Below the pieces are notes generated by a model that was not told the DNA's origin, searched no databases, and saw nothing but the letters and a program-made list of their open reading frames with translations. Below, piece after piece: positions 18,001 to 26,282 of a DNA stretch of 64,000 nucleotides. Made by a program: the position numbers and the translations under genes. How positions within the stretch are numbered: the first letter of the stretch is position 1; each line of letters opens with the position of its first letter. This DNA is from JAIVGV01 sp032229975 (GTDB lineage: Bacteria; Acidobacteriota; Blastocatellia; Pyrinomonadales; Pyrinomonadaceae), in contig JAVXVG010000020.1 in assembly GCA_032229975.1 (NCBI GenBank), positions 1 through 64,000 on the forward strand, read 5' to 3'.

Positions 18001-18922
18001 CAATCGCGCCGGTCGCGATGATGACGGATTGACCGGCCATCAGACGCGGCGTCGATGAGACCGTGCCGATGGTTCCGGGGTTAGTCAGCGAGACGGTCGT
18101 GTCCTGAAAGTCGGGCACGCCGAGCTTGCCTTCGCGCGCACGCTTGATCACGTCGTTGTATGCGGCGAGGAACTGCGGGAACGTGAGCGAGGCGGCGTTC
18201 TTGATGTTCGGGACGAGCAGCGAGCGCGTGCCGTCCTTCTTCTGTATGTCGATGGCGACGCCGAGATTAACTTCCGATCTCTTCAAGCGGACAGGGTGGC
18301 CCTCGGCGAGCGCGAAGCCGTCGTTCATCTGCGGAAATTTTTCTATCGCGCGAAGGATCGCGTAGGCGATGAAGTGTGTGAACGAAGTCTTGCCCGCGCT
18401 GCGTTCTTTCAGGTGGCGATTGACGAGCGCGCGATTCTCTTCGAGGGCTTTGACGGGAATCTGCCGGTTCGAGGTCGCGGTCGGAACAGTGAGACTCGTC
18501 TCCATGTTCTCGACGATCTTCAGGGCCGCGCCGCGAATCGGCTGCGACTCGCCCGCCGGTCGCGGACTTTGCGTTGCTGCGGCGGCTTGCGCTGTTGATG
18601 TTTGAGAGACCTGCTGTTGCGCGGTCGCGCCTGTGCCTGTCGTCGCGATCTCGATCTGCGTCGCTGTCGCGCTTTGCTGAGTAGCTTGCTGAGTCGTTTG
18701 CGGATCGGTCGCACGCGCCGTCTGAGTCGCTGCGCCGCCGTTGCCGGTCGCAGCGTTGGGCCGGTCGCCGAGCAGCTCCGTGAAGTAAGCGCGCCAAGAG
18801 TCATCGACGAGGGCCGGATCGCTGCGGAAGCGTTCGAGCAGCGACTCGACGTAGGTGGCGTTCGCGCCGAAGTTGTCGGCGATGATCTCGGAGAGGTCTG
18901 TCTGTGTGGGCTGTGCGCTCAA
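15086..18922 (-). CDS. kgd: multifunctional 2-oxoglutarate dehydrogenase E2-E1 fusion (Kgd/SucA type)
   Basis: A 1278-residue protein. The start is TTG 18922 with a GAGGTG ribosome binding site upstream. An E1 N-terminal segment (1-50, VESLLERFRSDP) and a Gln/Thr/Ala-rich linker (50-125) are followed by an E2 succinyltransferase catalytic domain (about 130-370). The E2 active-site motif is TYDHRVIQGAESGAFL. The thiamine-diphosphate E1 domain (about 390-1278) has HGDAAFAGQG, GTIHIIINNQIGFTT and GYEGQGPEHSSARLERYL. No lipoyl domain is present. This is the arrangement of mycobacterial Kgd, which joins with DlaT/Lpd in the TCA cycle and can also decarboxylate 2-oxoglutarate. It is transcribed alone. 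Confidence 0.95.
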   Translation of the reverse strand: MSAQPTQTDLSEIIADNFGANATYVESLLERFRSDPALVDDSWRAYFTELLGDRPNAATGNGGAATQTARATDPQTTQQATQQSATATQIEIATTGTGATAQQQVSQTSTAQAAAATQSPRPAGESQPIRGAALKIVENMETSLTVPTATSNRQIPVKALEENRALVNRHLKERSAGKTSFTHFIAYAILRAIEKFPQMNDGFALAEGHPVRLKRSEVNLGVAIDIQKKDGTRSLLVPNIKNAASLTFPQFLAAYNDVIKRAREGKLGVPDFQDTTVSLTNPGTIGTVSSTPRLMAGQSVIIATGAIEYPAEYQAMTPAALSQLGISKTMNLSSTYDHRVIQGAESGAFLAHVHALLLGEHDFYNQIFRELDIALPPLRWSVDLNPVLFGVDQTRAQITKQARVLELINAYRVRGHLVADIDPLHAMPLNNHPELDPETYGLTIWDLDREFITGGLAGKESAPLREILDILRRAYCGKVGIEYRHIQSKEQKLWIRERIRVEFVEPEPIPSEIKKALLSKLVEAEQFERFLHTKFLGQKRFSLEGCETIIPLLDQLVERAGERGVEDITLGMAHRGRLNILANVVGSNLTERIFTAFEGSVHPSFPADEGDVKYHQGAKGERTTKSGREVKITVSPNPSHLEFVDAVVEGMVRAKQDAWQREGAAREEVIDRALPVLLHGDAAFAGQGIVMETLNLADLKGYRTGGTIHIIINNQIGFTTSPEHGRSTIYSTDVARMTQLPIFHINGDDPEAAYRVLRLALDFRQEFNKDVVLDVVGFRRLGHNETDEPSYTQPLMYARVKAHPGVRAVYAERLMREGVITKEEAEQMIRDQVAEYEATLARAKEIAKENSPDDELKQPLTEEDGSSFVETPASEGSIQKVTRAISVVPENFHVNPKMVSQLARRGKMGEGQLPLDWGFAELLAFGTLALEGRVVRLSGQDSGRGTFSQRHAILYDTQTGQPWAPLSEMTQTEAGRPLVEVFDSSLSEQGVMGFEYGYSVVARDALVCWEAQFGDFSNGAQVIIDQFIAPGVDKWQQPSRLALLLPHGYEGQGPEHSSARLERYLQLCAENNMQVCYPTSPAQYFHLLRRQLKQEAARPLVVMTPKSLLRLPAATSDITELTTGGFQPVIDDHEIKDRAAVRRIVVCAGKVYYDLNAARLKTDDRRVAIIRLEQFYPFPEHALRELFKTYANALQLVWAQEEPKNMGGWTFVEPRLMNLLPKCERPNFAGRAPSASPATGSYSVHEMEQRQLVDQALTTDAAIISNASTDKYAGQGDG

Positions 18923-19117
18923 GGTTTTGTCACCTCAACTGGAGTCCGCGCCTGATGCGCGCCTCGTCTGCGAATGCGCGGCGCGGCGCGATTGAACTGT
19001 TCACTCAAACGGTTGTTTAGACAATAGCCTAACACCTTCCACGCCCCATTGCACACGCCTGACTTTAGCCGCGATGCGTTGGCGCGACGACTGCTTTTCG
19101 CGGCGGCATAAATCTTT

Positions 19118-19145
19118 TTGAAATTCAGTCCGACCGTGGTATAGC
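19118..19145 (+). promoter_or_regulatory. possible sigma70-like promoter of the Tat-protein/amidase pair
   Basis: TTGAAA at 19118-19123 and TATAGC at 19140-19145 with a 16-bp spacer. The predicted start is near 19152, giving a leader of about 38 bases before ATG 19190. Confidence 0.4.
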
Positions 19146-19189
19146 TTGCGTTCGAAATCCGACTTCCACGCCGAAATGATCAAGAGAAG

Positions 19190-19570
19190 ATGAGAGACGA
19201 AACACGCCCGCCCGAAGACTCGCGACGCACGTCGCGACGAAGATTTGCGAAGACCGTCGCTACAGTACTCGTCGCTGCGCCGCTCGCCGCGCGCATCGCA
19301 CACGCGCAGACGCCGCCCTCGACGCGCGAGCCCATCGCGCCGCCGAAACCTGAGCCAAGCCCTTCGCCGCAGAGACCGGCCCCGCAGCAGCCCTCGCCGC
19401 TCGGCGAGGCTTACGGCGAGGTGGCCCGCGTGCGCTTCGGCGACAAGCTCTCCCCTGAAGAACTGACGCGTGTCAAACGTGCGATGGAAGGCAAGGTGCG
19501 CACGGCTGATCGACTCCGCGCCTTCAAACTACAGAACTCCGACGAGCCCGACTTTGTCTTCAGTGCGTAA
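19190..19570 (+). CDS. small Tat-exported protein of unknown function
   Basis: A 126-residue protein. The N-terminus has a twin-arginine motif (SRRRFAKTV) followed by an alanine-rich core and cleavage near AHAQ, so export by the Tat system in folded form is likely. A Pro-rich spacer (residues 43-70) leads to a short helical C-terminal part (EELTRVKRAMEGKVRTADRLRAFKL). It precedes the amidase gene by 116 bases on the same strand. Small proteins of this kind next to amidase genes suggest a functional pairing, but no function is known. Confidence 0.7.
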   Translation: MRDETRPPEDSRRTSRRRFAKTVATVLVAAPLAARIAHAQTPPSTREPIAPPKPEPSPSPQRPAPQQPSPLGEAYGEVARVRFGDKLSPEELTRVKRAMEGKVRTADRLRAFKLQNSDEPDFVFSA

Positions 19571-19598
19571 GCACGCGCGACGGTCAAACGATCTTCAT

Positions 19599-19649
19599 TT
19601 CTTTGCGCCTTCGCGTGAGGATGGTTTGATTACGCAAAGGCGCAAAGAA
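19599..19649. repeat. word hairpin between the Tat-protein and amidase genes
   Basis: A perfect 13-bp inverted repeat, 19599-19611 with 19637-19649, built from words of the type GCAAAGG. It is a further word family of the same general design as the other intergenic hairpins. It starts 29 bases after the stop at 19570 and could attenuate transcription into the amidase gene. Confidence 0.7.
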
Positions 19650-19686
19650 GTTGGTTGAATCACTCCACAGTAAATCTGAATAACCC

Positions 19687-21120
19687 ATGCTCAACGACGA
19701 CATTTTCTTCGCCTCCATCGACGAACTCTCAGCGCAGATTCGCGCGCGCAAGCTCTCGCCCGTCGAGTTGACGGAAGGCTATCTGGCGCGACTCGAACGT
19801 TACGGTCAGAAGTTGGGCGCGGTCGCACACGTCATGCGCGAGCCCGCCATGCGCGATGCGCGCGCTGCCGAGAAAGAGATCACAGGGGGCCACTATCGCG
19901 GCGCGCTTCACGGCATCCCGTTCGGAGTCAAAGACCTGCTCGCCACGCGCGAAGCCCCGACCACTTGGGGCGCGACGCCTTACAAGGATCAGAAGTTCGA
20001 CTTCGACGCGACCGTCGTGCAACGTTTGAAGAACGCGGGCGCGATCCTCATCGCCAAGCTCGCGATGGTCGAACTCGCGGGCGGCATGGGCTACAACGAG
20101 GCGGACGCCGCGTGGACGGGCGCGGGTCGCACGCCGTGGAACACGGAATACTGGAGCGGCGGATCGTCTTCCGGCCCCGGCGCGGCGACCGCCGCCGCGC
20201 TCGTGCAGTTCGCCATCGGCTCCGAAACATCCGGCTCGATCATCACGCCTTCGGCTTACTGCGGCGTCACGGGCTTGCGCCCCACCTACGGCTTCATCTC
20301 GCGTCACGGTGCGATGGCCCTCTCGTGGACGCTCGATAAGCTGGGCCCCATGTGTCGCTCGGCGGCAGACTGCGCACATGTCTTAAACGTGCTCGCCGGT
20401 CGTGATCCGCTCGATCCGTCTTCGCGCGACACGACCTTCCGTTATCCGCTCGCACACGCGCCGCACGCTGCGACGACGAAGAGCGGCGCGCGAAGACTCC
20501 GGCTCGGCATACTCAAAGACTCTTACGAGAAGGCGCAGGACGCTGTGCGCGACAACTTCCTCGCGTCGCTTGAAGTGTTGAAGAAGATGCCGAATGTTGA
20601 GATCGTGAAGGATGCGACGCTGCCGGATTTCCCCTACGGCGCGGCGGTCGGGACAATCGTTGACGCTGAAGGCGCGAGCGCGTTCCGCGATCTCATCGAG
20701 TCGGGCCGCGTGCGTGAACTCGCCTCGCCGACGGGCCGGATCGGCGGCTACTCCGCTTCGCTCACGACGGCGGTCGATTACCTCCACGCGATGCGTATGC
20801 GTGCGCCGATGCGACGCGCGTGGGGCGAGATGTTCAAGAAGTACGATCTCATCATCGCGCCCTCGCGCGCGACCGTGGCAAATCCGGTGGCGAAGAGTTT
20901 CGATCAGGGGTGGCCCCCCGCGCCCGCCTCTTCGCCCATCGGCGCGGCAAATCTCGTCGGCGTGCCGGCCATCTCCGTGCCCAACGGCTTCGGTCTGATG
21001 GGCCTGCCCACAGGCATCCAGTTCGTCGCGCCCGCATGGGGCGAGGACGCGCTCATCGACATTACACTGCGCTACCAGCAGGCCACCGACTGGCACAAGA
21101 AGCGACCGACGCTGGCATAA
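19687..21120 (+). CDS. amidase signature family hydrolase
   Basis: A 477-residue amidase of the Ser-cisSer-Lys class. The catalytic Lys is K82 (GVKDLL), the cis-Ser lies in GGSSSG at about 159-163, and the nucleophile Ser is about S184 in GSETSGSI. The serine-rich signature reads GGSSSGPG rather than GGSSSGS. The family hydrolyses aliphatic or aryl amides; GatA (tRNA amidotransferase) is related, but here no gatB or gatC is adjacent and the C-terminus differs. The mature protein has no signal peptide, unlike its small Tat-exported neighbour. Substrate unknown. Confidence 0.9.
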   Translation: MLNDDIFFASIDELSAQIRARKLSPVELTEGYLARLERYGQKLGAVAHVMREPAMRDARAAEKEITGGHYRGALHGIPFGVKDLLATREAPTTWGATPYKDQKFDFDATVVQRLKNAGAILIAKLAMVELAGGMGYNEADAAWTGAGRTPWNTEYWSGGSSSGPGAATAAALVQFAIGSETSGSIITPSAYCGVTGLRPTYGFISRHGAMALSWTLDKLGPMCRSAADCAHVLNVLAGRDPLDPSSRDTTFRYPLAHAPHAATTKSGARRLRLGILKDSYEKAQDAVRDNFLASLEVLKKMPNVEIVKDATLPDFPYGAAVGTIVDAEGASAFRDLIESGRVRELASPTGRIGGYSASLTTAVDYLHAMRMRAPMRRAWGEMFKKYDLIIAPSRATVANPVAKSFDQGWPPAPASSPIGAANLVGVPAISVPNGFGLMGLPTGIQFVAPAWGEDALIDITLRYQQATDWHKKRPTLA

Positions 21121-21130
21121 ACGATGAAGT

Positions 21131-21188
21131 CGGAACGATGAACGATGCAGTGAAGACAAAGAGTTTTACTTCATCGTTCATCATTCCG
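21131..21188. repeat. 7-nt word hairpin downstream of the amidase gene
   Basis: An imperfect inverted repeat of 21 bp, 21131-21151 with 21168-21188 (two mismatches), made of GAACGAT/GATGAAG words. It starts 10 bases after the amidase stop. Same family as 8094, 24731 and 49909. Confidence 0.72.
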
Positions 21189-21213
21189 CGTTCATACTTT
21201 TGACTTCTTATCC

Positions 21214-21552
21214 GTGCTGAACACTGCTTACAAAATCTGCTCGTGGCTCATCGTCGCGCTCGGCTGCGTGCATTTGCTCTTCACGTTGCACGACTACGAT
21301 CAGTTTTCGATGCGCGCCTTCTGGTTCTTCGGCTCCGGACTGGCAATCGTCTTCGCGGGCTTCCTCAACGTCGCGCTCATACGCGACGGCGGGCGTGATC
21401 GCATCATCAAACTTCTCTGTCTGATCGCGAACGCCACTTGCGCGCTGCTCTTCGCCGCCGCGCTCACGCTGATGCGCCGGCCGCAGGTCTTCGTCGGCGT
21501 CGCGCTCTTCGCTTTCGTCACCGTCGCCGCATTTCTCACGCGCGGCAAATGA
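21214..21552 (+). CDS. small polytopic membrane protein of unknown function
   Basis: A 112-residue protein starting at GTG 21214. Four hydrophobic segments are clear (about 6-24, 34-54, 64-86 and 92-109), with short charged loops (RDGGRDR). The protein is therefore almost entirely membrane-embedded. It resembles no named family I can identify. It is convergent with cheA, with only 23 bases between the stops. Confidence 0.65.
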   Translation: MLNTAYKICSWLIVALGCVHLLFTLHDYDQFSMRAFWFFGSGLAIVFAGFLNVALIRDGGRDRIIKLLCLIANATCALLFAAALTLMRRPQVFVGVALFAFVTVAAFLTRGK

Positions 21553-21575
21553 CTCAACCCTTTCGACAGATCGAC

Positions 21576-23960
21576 TCAACCTTCGAGTAGCCGCGACAGA
21601 TCGAGCATGAGCGCGACCGTGCCGTCGCGCAGATCGATGGCCCCTGCGACTCCGCGCCAGCGCGTCGCGTGGCGACCGAGCGTGCGCACCAGCACTTCGC
21701 GCTGACCAAGCAACTGATCGACTGCGACGGCAACGAGCTGGCCCGAATGTTTGCCGCCGCGTGCGCGCACGATGCCGTGCTCTGCGTCCTCGTCGAACAG
21801 ATCGGACGCGCGCGAGTCTCCGGCGCGCACGATGACGAAGACGTGTGACGCCACGCCTTCGCGCGTCGCGTCTTCGTCGTCGTTCGTCTCCGGCCTTTCA
21901 CGACCGAGCAAGCTGCCGAGCGCGACGAGCGGCACGAGTGAATCGCGCCAGCGAATCGCCTGTCGCCTTTCTCCACTTCTTGTTCCCGCCGGGTTAACTT
22001 CCGCCGGTTCGCGCGTGAACGTCTCGACGACGCGGCCCGCGTCAAGCGCATAGGCGTGCGCGCCCGCGCGGACGACGACGGCGTGCACGAGCGCGAGCGC
22101 GAGCGGGAGGCGCAGCTCGAAGGTCGTGCCGTGCCCTGCAAGCGTGCGCACACGCACCTCTCCGCCCGCGCTCTCGATCTCGTGCTCGACGGCATCGAGC
22201 CCGACGCCGCGACCGGCCGCGTGCGAGATTTCATTCGCGGTCGAAAAGCCGGGACGGAAGATCAAGCGTAGGGCCTGCTCCTCCGTCAGCCTCGCGCCTT
22301 CAATGACGATCCCTTCGGCGCGCGCTGATGCTTCGACGCGCGACGCATCGACGCCGCGACCGTCATCCGCTACCGTCACGCGCACGCGGCTGCCCTCGGT
22401 CGCCGCCGTGACGCGCACGTGACCGCGCGTATCCTTACCCAACTTGCGTCGCTCGCTAGGCGACTCTATGCCGTGCGCGACGGCGTTGCGTAGTAAATGT
22501 TCGAGCGGCGCGGCGAGTCGCTCCGCGACGGCGCGATCCACACGCGCGTCGCTTCCCTCGATCTCGAACTCGATGCGCTTGCCCGAACGTCGCGCCATCG
22601 TGCGCGCCGCGCGAGCCGCACGCTCCAACGTGCGCGCGAGCGTCTGCATCCTCAGGGCCATCACGCGCTCGACCAAAGCGACGAGGTTCTGTCGCACGCG
22701 CGCGGCAGAATCTTGAGACGCTGAAGGATGAGCGATGGAAGATGAAACGTGAACGACTGGCGAGGAAGCGCGTGCGGCTGTCGAAGAAGAATCTGCGGCT
22801 GATGCGGAAGCATCTTCGACGTTTGAGTGGCCCGTGCTCGACGGATCGCTTGCGCCGACTGAGTTCATAGAGTGCTGCGGCACGCGCGCCGCGTCGAACG
22901 CGCGCATCGCGTCGTCGAACAACTCGTTGGCAGCGAAGATCAGATCGTCCAACTCTGAGAGCTGCACGCGCACGAAGGAGGAAGACGGCGTAGCTTCTGA
23001 TGCTTCAACGTGCGGCGCGTCGTCGTCGAGACTCGCGGCGCGATTGTCCGGTGCAGTGTCATGCGGCGACGCGTCGCGTGATAAAGCGTCTGCTGAGATG
23101 GCCGTGCTGAGATTTTCGTTCTCCGGCGAAAGCTCTGTGAGCTGCGCGCCGAACTCTGTCGCGAGCGGGAATAGTTTGCGCGGATCGTCGGCGGCGCAGA
23201 GCAAGCGAAAGCCGATCCGTCCGGTCGCGGTCGTACCCTGTCCGGCTGGCAGCGTCGAGACGATCTCGGCGGAGGCGGCGAGCGCATCGGTGAGCCGACG
23301 AAACTTCTCGTCGAAGTCGGAGAGATCGAAGGCCACCTCGCAGAGCATGAGATGCGCGCCCTCTGCACAAGCCTGTGCGATGCGGCGACGCTCGTCCGCG
23401 TTGAGCAACGCATCGATCTCTTCGGGCAAGAGCAAGCGCGCGTCGCGTGGTTGATTGAGCGCGTCGCGCGGCTGATCGAGAGGCGCGCGCGACGCGGCAT
23501 CACTCACGCGCGATGAAGCGTCAGATGCTCTCCGCGACTCGTTCTGATCTTCGCCGCGATCTTGATCGGACGCGGTTGCGAGTCGGCGCAAGCGTTCGAC
23601 GATCTCCGTGGCGTCGGGCGCGGGCACGCGGCGAGCGGCGGCTTCTACCGCGCGCGAGAGGCTGTCGGCGGCATCCTCGCAGGCGTCGAGCACGGTTTCG
23701 CCGGGCGCGATGCGTGCGGAGCGGACGGCTGCAAGGAGACTTTCAAGTTCGTGTGCGAGGCGACTGGCGGCGGCGAGTTGAGGGAAGGTGGCCGCCGTGC
23801 CTTTGAAGGTGTGCGCGTGGCGGAAGGTCTTATCGACGAGCGCGCGACGCTCGCGGGCCGGAAGCGCGTCGGCGCGGCGCAGCGATTGAATGTCTGCGTA
23901 GAGCGCGTCGGTCAGTTCTTCGGCGCGTGCGAGGAAGTCGTGCGGAGGCGAGTCGTCCAT
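21576..23960 (-). CDS. cheA: chemotaxis-type histidine kinase CheA
   Basis: A 794-residue protein from ATG 23960 (a GTG lies one codon upstream). An Hpt domain at the N-terminus has the phosphorylatable His in HTFKGTAA, about residue 50. Long low-complexity linkers follow. The dimerisation region precedes an HATPase domain with N box (LLRNAVAHGIESP), G1 (VADDGRGVD) and G2 (GRGVGLDAVE). A CheW-like coupling domain ends the protein. No receiver domain is attached and no CheY, MCP, CheR or CheB gene is in the window. The only partner candidate is the CheW at 28924. It could serve taxis or a chemosensory pathway controlling surface behaviour. Confidence 0.93.
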   Translation of the reverse strand: MDDSPPHDFLARAEELTDALYADIQSLRRADALPARERRALVDKTFRHAHTFKGTAATFPQLAAASRLAHELESLLAAVRSARIAPGETVLDACEDAADSLSRAVEAAARRVPAPDATEIVERLRRLATASDQDRGEDQNESRRASDASSRVSDAASRAPLDQPRDALNQPRDARLLLPEEIDALLNADERRRIAQACAEGAHLMLCEVAFDLSDFDEKFRRLTDALAASAEIVSTLPAGQGTTATGRIGFRLLCAADDPRKLFPLATEFGAQLTELSPENENLSTAISADALSRDASPHDTAPDNRAASLDDDAPHVEASEATPSSSFVRVQLSELDDLIFAANELFDDAMRAFDAARVPQHSMNSVGASDPSSTGHSNVEDASASAADSSSTAARASSPVVHVSSSIAHPSASQDSAARVRQNLVALVERVMALRMQTLARTLERAARAARTMARRSGKRIEFEIEGSDARVDRAVAERLAAPLEHLLRNAVAHGIESPSERRKLGKDTRGHVRVTAATEGSRVRVTVADDGRGVDASRVEASARAEGIVIEGARLTEEQALRLIFRPGFSTANEISHAAGRGVGLDAVEHEIESAGGEVRVRTLAGHGTTFELRLPLALALVHAVVVRAGAHAYALDAGRVVETFTREPAEVNPAGTRSGERRQAIRWRDSLVPLVALGSLLGRERPETNDDEDATREGVASHVFVIVRAGDSRASDLFDEDAEHGIVRARGGKHSGQLVAVAVDQLLGQREVLVRTLGRHATRWRGVAGAIDLRDGTVALMLDLSRLLEG

Positions 23961-24091
23961 CACAAGACAAAGTCCGAAGTTTCGTGCGCGAAGTCAAGAG
24001 AAAACTTTTCTACGACGATGCGCAAAACTTCGGACACGAAAATTTTTCGACTGCTGCGATGCGGATGTGAAGCGACGAAGGCGCGCCGACT

Positions 24092-24712
24092 TTAAGAGGC
24101 AGAGGCGCGACGACTGTCGCTGTCTTCTTCGTCACTCTCTTCGCTCTTTTCACCATCGACATCGTCAACATCTTCGCCGCCCTCGTCCGTCGCGGCGAGC
24201 GCAACATCTGAATCCTCTGGGGCCGCTTCGTCCTCTTCTTCTTCGGCAAAGGCGATTGTCTCGGCTTGCGGCTGCTCTTGATCGAGGTCGCGCTTGATGG
24301 CGTCGAGGATGCCGTTGATGAACTGCGTGGCTTCGTAGGTGGAGAAGCGGCGGGCCACTTCCAAAGCCTCGTTGATGGCGACGGTGCGGGGCGTGGGCTC
24401 GTGGGTAAATTCGTAAACGGCGAGACGCAGGACGTTGCGATCCACGACCGCCATGCGCGAGATGCGCCAGTGCTCCGCGCGCGACTTGATGCGCTCGTCG
24501 ATCTCCGCGACGTGCGCGAGCGTGCCTGTCACGAGTCGCGTGGCAAACTCGCGCGCGGGCTCGTCGAGTTCTTCGCCGAGCTGCGTCCAGTAGTCGCGCA
24601 CCAACTCGTCCGGGCGCACGACGCCCTTCGGGCGATCCGCCGGCCCCGCGATCACGTCTGCCGCAAAGAGCATCTGCAAGGCGCTCTCGCGCGCCTTACG
24701 CCTTAAACCCAT
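24092..24712 (-). CDS. nusB: transcription antitermination factor NusB
   Basis: A 206-residue protein. Residues 1-150 form the NusB helical domain, with the RNA-binding N-terminal RRKARESALQMLF and the C-terminal EALEVARRFSTYEATQFINGILDAI. NusB works with NusE/S10 at boxA to stop premature termination in rRNA operons. The C-terminal extension (about 150-206) is strongly acidic (Glu/Asp runs) and not part of the usual fold. It follows ribH on the same strand with a 60-base gap that holds a word hairpin; ribH-nusB is a common bacterial pairing. Confidence 0.95.
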   Translation of the reverse strand: MGLRRKARESALQMLFAADVIAGPADRPKGVVRPDELVRDYWTQLGEELDEPAREFATRLVTGTLAHVAEIDERIKSRAEHWRISRMAVVDRNVLRLAVYEFTHEPTPRTVAINEALEVARRFSTYEATQFINGILDAIKRDLDQEQPQAETIAFAEEEEDEAAPEDSDVALAATDEGGEDVDDVDGEKSEESDEEDSDSRRASAS

Positions 24713-24730
24713 AAGCCTCGAAAGAAATGC

Positions 24731-24780
24731 TGAACGATGAACGATGAACGATGAAGTATTGAAATCTTACTTTCATCGTT
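24731..24780. repeat. 7-nt word hairpin between nusB and ribH, running into ribH
   Basis: Three tandem GAACGAT heptads (24732-24752) and a GATGAAGT word form a left arm. The stem is about 24748-24759 with 24768-24780, with one bulge. The right arm contains the ribH stop codon (24773-24775), so the element overlaps the 3' end of that gene. Confidence 0.68.
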
Positions 24781-25273
24781 TCGACTTCCGCGTTCCGCGT
24801 TCGGAGAATGCTTCCCTGTACAGGTTGACTAGCTCGACGGCGGCCATCGCCGCGTCGAACCCCTTGTTGCCCGCCTTCACACCGGCCCGATCAATCGCCT
24901 GCTCGACCGTGTCCGCCGTCACCACGCCATACACGACCGGAATGCCCGAAGACATCCCGGCTTGCGCGATGCCCTTCGTCGCTTCCGAGGCGATGTACTC
25001 GAAGTGCGGCGTCTCGCCGCGAATCAAAGTACCGAGACAGATGACCGCGTCGAACTTCCCCGAATGCGCGACCTTCGATGCAAGCATCGGCAACTCGAAC
25101 GAGCCGGGCACGCGGAAATGTTCGACCTGATCTTCTGACGCGCCGAGTCGTTCGAGCGCGTCGAACGCGCCCTCGACCAGCCGCGACGTGAGCAGGTCGT
25201 TCCAACGACTCGACACGACGGCGAAGCGAAAGCCCTCCGCGTTCAAACGTCCCTGATGCGTCACGGGCTGCAC
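24773..25273 (-). CDS. ribH: 6,7-dimethyl-8-ribityllumazine synthase
   Basis: A 166-residue protein of normal length for the family. Motifs are SRWNDLLTSRLVEGA (N-terminal substrate loop), RVPGSFELP, CLGTLIRGETPHFEYIASE (with the active-site His) and GNKGFDAA (phosphate binding). It condenses 5-amino-6-ribitylamino-uracil with dihydroxybutanone phosphate in riboflavin synthesis, probably as an icosahedral assembly. The last residues (ERGTRKSKR) are encoded by the right arm of the word hairpin, so this tail may be element-derived. No other rib genes are in the window. Confidence 0.96.
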   Translation of the reverse strand: MQPVTHQGRLNAEGFRFAVVSSRWNDLLTSRLVEGAFDALERLGASEDQVEHFRVPGSFELPMLASKVAHSGKFDAVICLGTLIRGETPHFEYIASEATKGIAQAGMSSGIPVVYGVVTADTVEQAIDRAGVKAGNKGFDAAMAAVELVNLYREAFSERGTRKSKR

Positions 25274-25335
25274 GATAGTTTCAATCGACTCCGATCACTG
25301 TGTTGTGTGAAGACAGACGAAGTATAGGTAACGAC

Positions 25336-25480
25336 GTGACAAGTGACAAGTGACGGGGGAGAGACGATGAAGCAGGAAAGATGAACGCAAGGGATTGACT
25401 CATTCTTAACCATTGATTCATTGATCCATTTCTTCATCGATCCATTTCTTCAATGAATCAATGAGCCAATGGGTCAATCC
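25336..25480. repeat. tandem heptads and an 8-nt word hairpin upstream of ribH / downstream of the crotonase
   Basis: Three direct GTGACAA-type heptads occupy 25336-25356. An octamer-based hairpin follows: outer stem 25392-25404 with 25468-25480 (one mismatch) and inner stem 25411-25424 with 25450-25463 (14 bp, perfect). It ends five bases before the stop of the crotonase gene at 25485. The octamers (ATTGATTC type) match the inner part of the 9129-9250 element. Confidence 0.72.
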
Positions 25481-25484
25481 TTCA

Positions 25485-26264
25485 TCATTTTCCTTTGAAG
25501 ACCGGCGCGCGTTTTTCGAGGAAGGCGCGCGTGCCTTCGCGCACGTCTTCGCTTGCGAAGAGGCGCGCGAAGAGTTCGGCTTCGAGGGCCAGTCCCTCTT
25601 CCATCGTTGTGCGTGCGCCGCGCGTGACGGCTTCGAGGCAAGCGCGCACGGCGAGCGGCGCGTGCTCTGAGACGGCGCGCGCAAGCGATTCGGCTTCCGT
25701 CATCAGTTGATCTCGTTTGGCGACGCGGTTGACGACGCCGAGGCGCAGAGCTTCATCAGCAGAGAGCGCGTCGCCCGCGAGCATCACGGCGAGAGCGCGA
25801 CCCGTGCCGACTGTGCGCGCGAGTCGCTGAGTGCCGCCGTATGCGGGGAGCACGCCGAGTTTTGTTTCCGGTAGAGAGAACGTCGCGCCGCGCGCGGCGA
25901 CGCGGAGATGACACGCGAGCGCGAGTTCGCAGCCGCCTCCTGCGGCGACGCCGTTGACGGCAGCGATGACAGGCACGCCGCACAACTCTACTGCGTCGCA
26001 TGCCGCTTGCCCGCGTCGCGAAGTCGCGCGCGCGCCGTCCTCGTCGAGTGCGACGAGATCGCTGATGTCCGTGCCCGCGCAGAATGCTTCGTCGCCTGCG
26101 CCCGTGAGGATCACTGCGCGCAGTTCGTCGCACGCGCGTAGGTTTGAAAAAAGTTCGCGTAAGTGTTCAAGCATCGCGCGCGTGAGGGCGTTGCGCTTCG
26201 ACGGCCGGTCGAGCATGACGACGAGAAGCGCGCCGCGCTCTTCAACTTTGATTTCGTCGCTCAA
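25485..26264 (-). CDS. enoyl-CoA hydratase/isomerase family protein
   Basis: A 259-residue crotonase-fold protein. The CoA-binding and oxyanion motif NGVAAGGGCELALACHLRVA contains the first catalytic Glu, and FSLPETKLGVLPAYGGTQRL holds the second, so hydratase activity is plausible. It hydrates trans-2-enoyl-CoA to 3-hydroxyacyl-CoA in fatty-acid or related breakdown. It follows the 3-hydroxybutyryl-CoA dehydrogenase gene by 18 bases on the same strand; the two catalyse consecutive steps and form an operon. Confidence 0.92.
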   Translation of the reverse strand: MSDEIKVEERGALLVVMLDRPSKRNALTRAMLEHLRELFSNLRACDELRAVILTGAGDEAFCAGTDISDLVALDEDGARATSRRGQAACDAVELCGVPVIAAVNGVAAGGGCELALACHLRVAARGATFSLPETKLGVLPAYGGTQRLARTVGTGRALAVMLAGDALSADEALRLGVVNRVAKRDQLMTEAESLARAVSEHAPLAVRACLEAVTRGARTTMEEGLALEAELFARLFASEDVREGTRAFLEKRAPVFKGK

Positions 26265-26282
26265 GAGTTTCGGTGGTGCGGC

